Of a stretch of 64,000 nt of DNA, positions 63,880 to 64,000 are shown piece by piece. This stretch comes from Doryteuthis pealeii (lineage: Eukaryota > Mollusca > Cephalopoda > Myopsida > Loliginidae): NCBI GenBank assembly GCA_023376005.1, contig CM042145.1, positions 59,205,788 to 59,269,787 of the forward strand, in the 5' to 3' direction. The position numbers and the translations under genes were made by a program. Each line of letters begins with the position of its first letter. Within the stretch, counting starts at the first letter, position 1. Below the pieces are notes generated by a model. It ran no database searches. It was not told where the DNA came from and saw nothing but the letters and a program-made list of their open reading frames with translations.

Positions 63880-64000
63880 ACGTACATATTTACCAACACC
63901 TCAGCTCGAGTAATATGTGACATAAGGTCAATTTCTTTACTGGATATTAACAGGCTGGAATTCAGTTTTCCTTCTCCTAGACTGGTTGCCTAACCAAGGT
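63880..64000 (-). mobile_element. tRNA-derived SINE family G, runs off the window
   Basis: ATATTTACCAACACCTCAGC, GACATAAGGTCAATTTCTTT, CTCCTAGACTGGTTGCCTAA on + are the minus-strand 3' half of family G. The head lies beyond base 64000. Confidence 0.8.

Overview
This is an AT-rich, repeat-dominated piece of a metazoan nuclear genome. The dense tRNA-derived SINEs, RTE-like and I-like LINE remnants, non-autonomous Helitrons and long (TA)n arrays suggest a lophotrochozoan, probably a mollusc (a cephalopod is possible). That is inference; nothing in the window fixes the species. I found no intact host protein-coding gene and no genuine tRNA or rRNA gene. The recognisable coding sequence is broken transposon protein: mariner and Tc1 transposases and the C-terminal ends of several LINE ORF2s. 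Three open segments next to good splice signals are listed as weak candidate exons.

Layout. 0-9 kb: a tRNA-headed SINE, a perfect 141-bp palindrome holding two hammerhead-type cores, two Helitron-A copies and a 'TGCCGTAAAA-tail' retroposon. 10-20 kb: more SINEs, Helitron A and B, a solo LTR with a 4-bp target duplication, and a hammerhead SINE at 19.8 kb. 20-30 kb: a 1.14-kb array without any cytosine, LINE and Tc1 relics, a head-to-head Helitron pair, inverted hammerhead-like SINEs, a canonical hammerhead SINE at 27.6 kb and a 35-bp minisatellite. 30-42 kb: SINEs, a second hammerhead palindrome, five Helitrons, a mariner relic, a hAT-like element with an 8-bp target duplication and two palindromic elements of another hammerhead family. 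42-49 kb: SINEs, long retroposons, Helitron B and an I-like LINE 3' end. 49-55.6 kb: a cluster of promoter-like repeats with CCAAT motifs and splice donors, a third hammerhead palindrome, and an LTR with a tRNA-Arg-type primer binding site. 56-64 kb: direct repeats, a CT-rich minisatellite, a 3.26-kb inverted duplication centred on a TA-flanked MITE, and Helitron/SINE debris.

How the parts fit together. The main theme is small non-autonomous retroelements with self-cleaving-ribozyme signatures. I see five separate families with hammerhead or hammerhead-like cores. In the three families where the head is visible, it is tRNA-like (internal pol III boxes). In all five consensus forms, stem III is self-complementary, as expected of type I hammerheads that act as dimers; some individual copies have lost this. 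Four families occur as head-to-head inverted pairs. A second theme is LINE-SINE parasitism: an I-like LINE 3' end at 47.3-47.7 kb shares its 3' tail with the 500-600-bp retroposons scattered through the window. Helitrons are the most frequent DNA transposons, with two families, A-to-T junctions and hairpin-CTAG ends.
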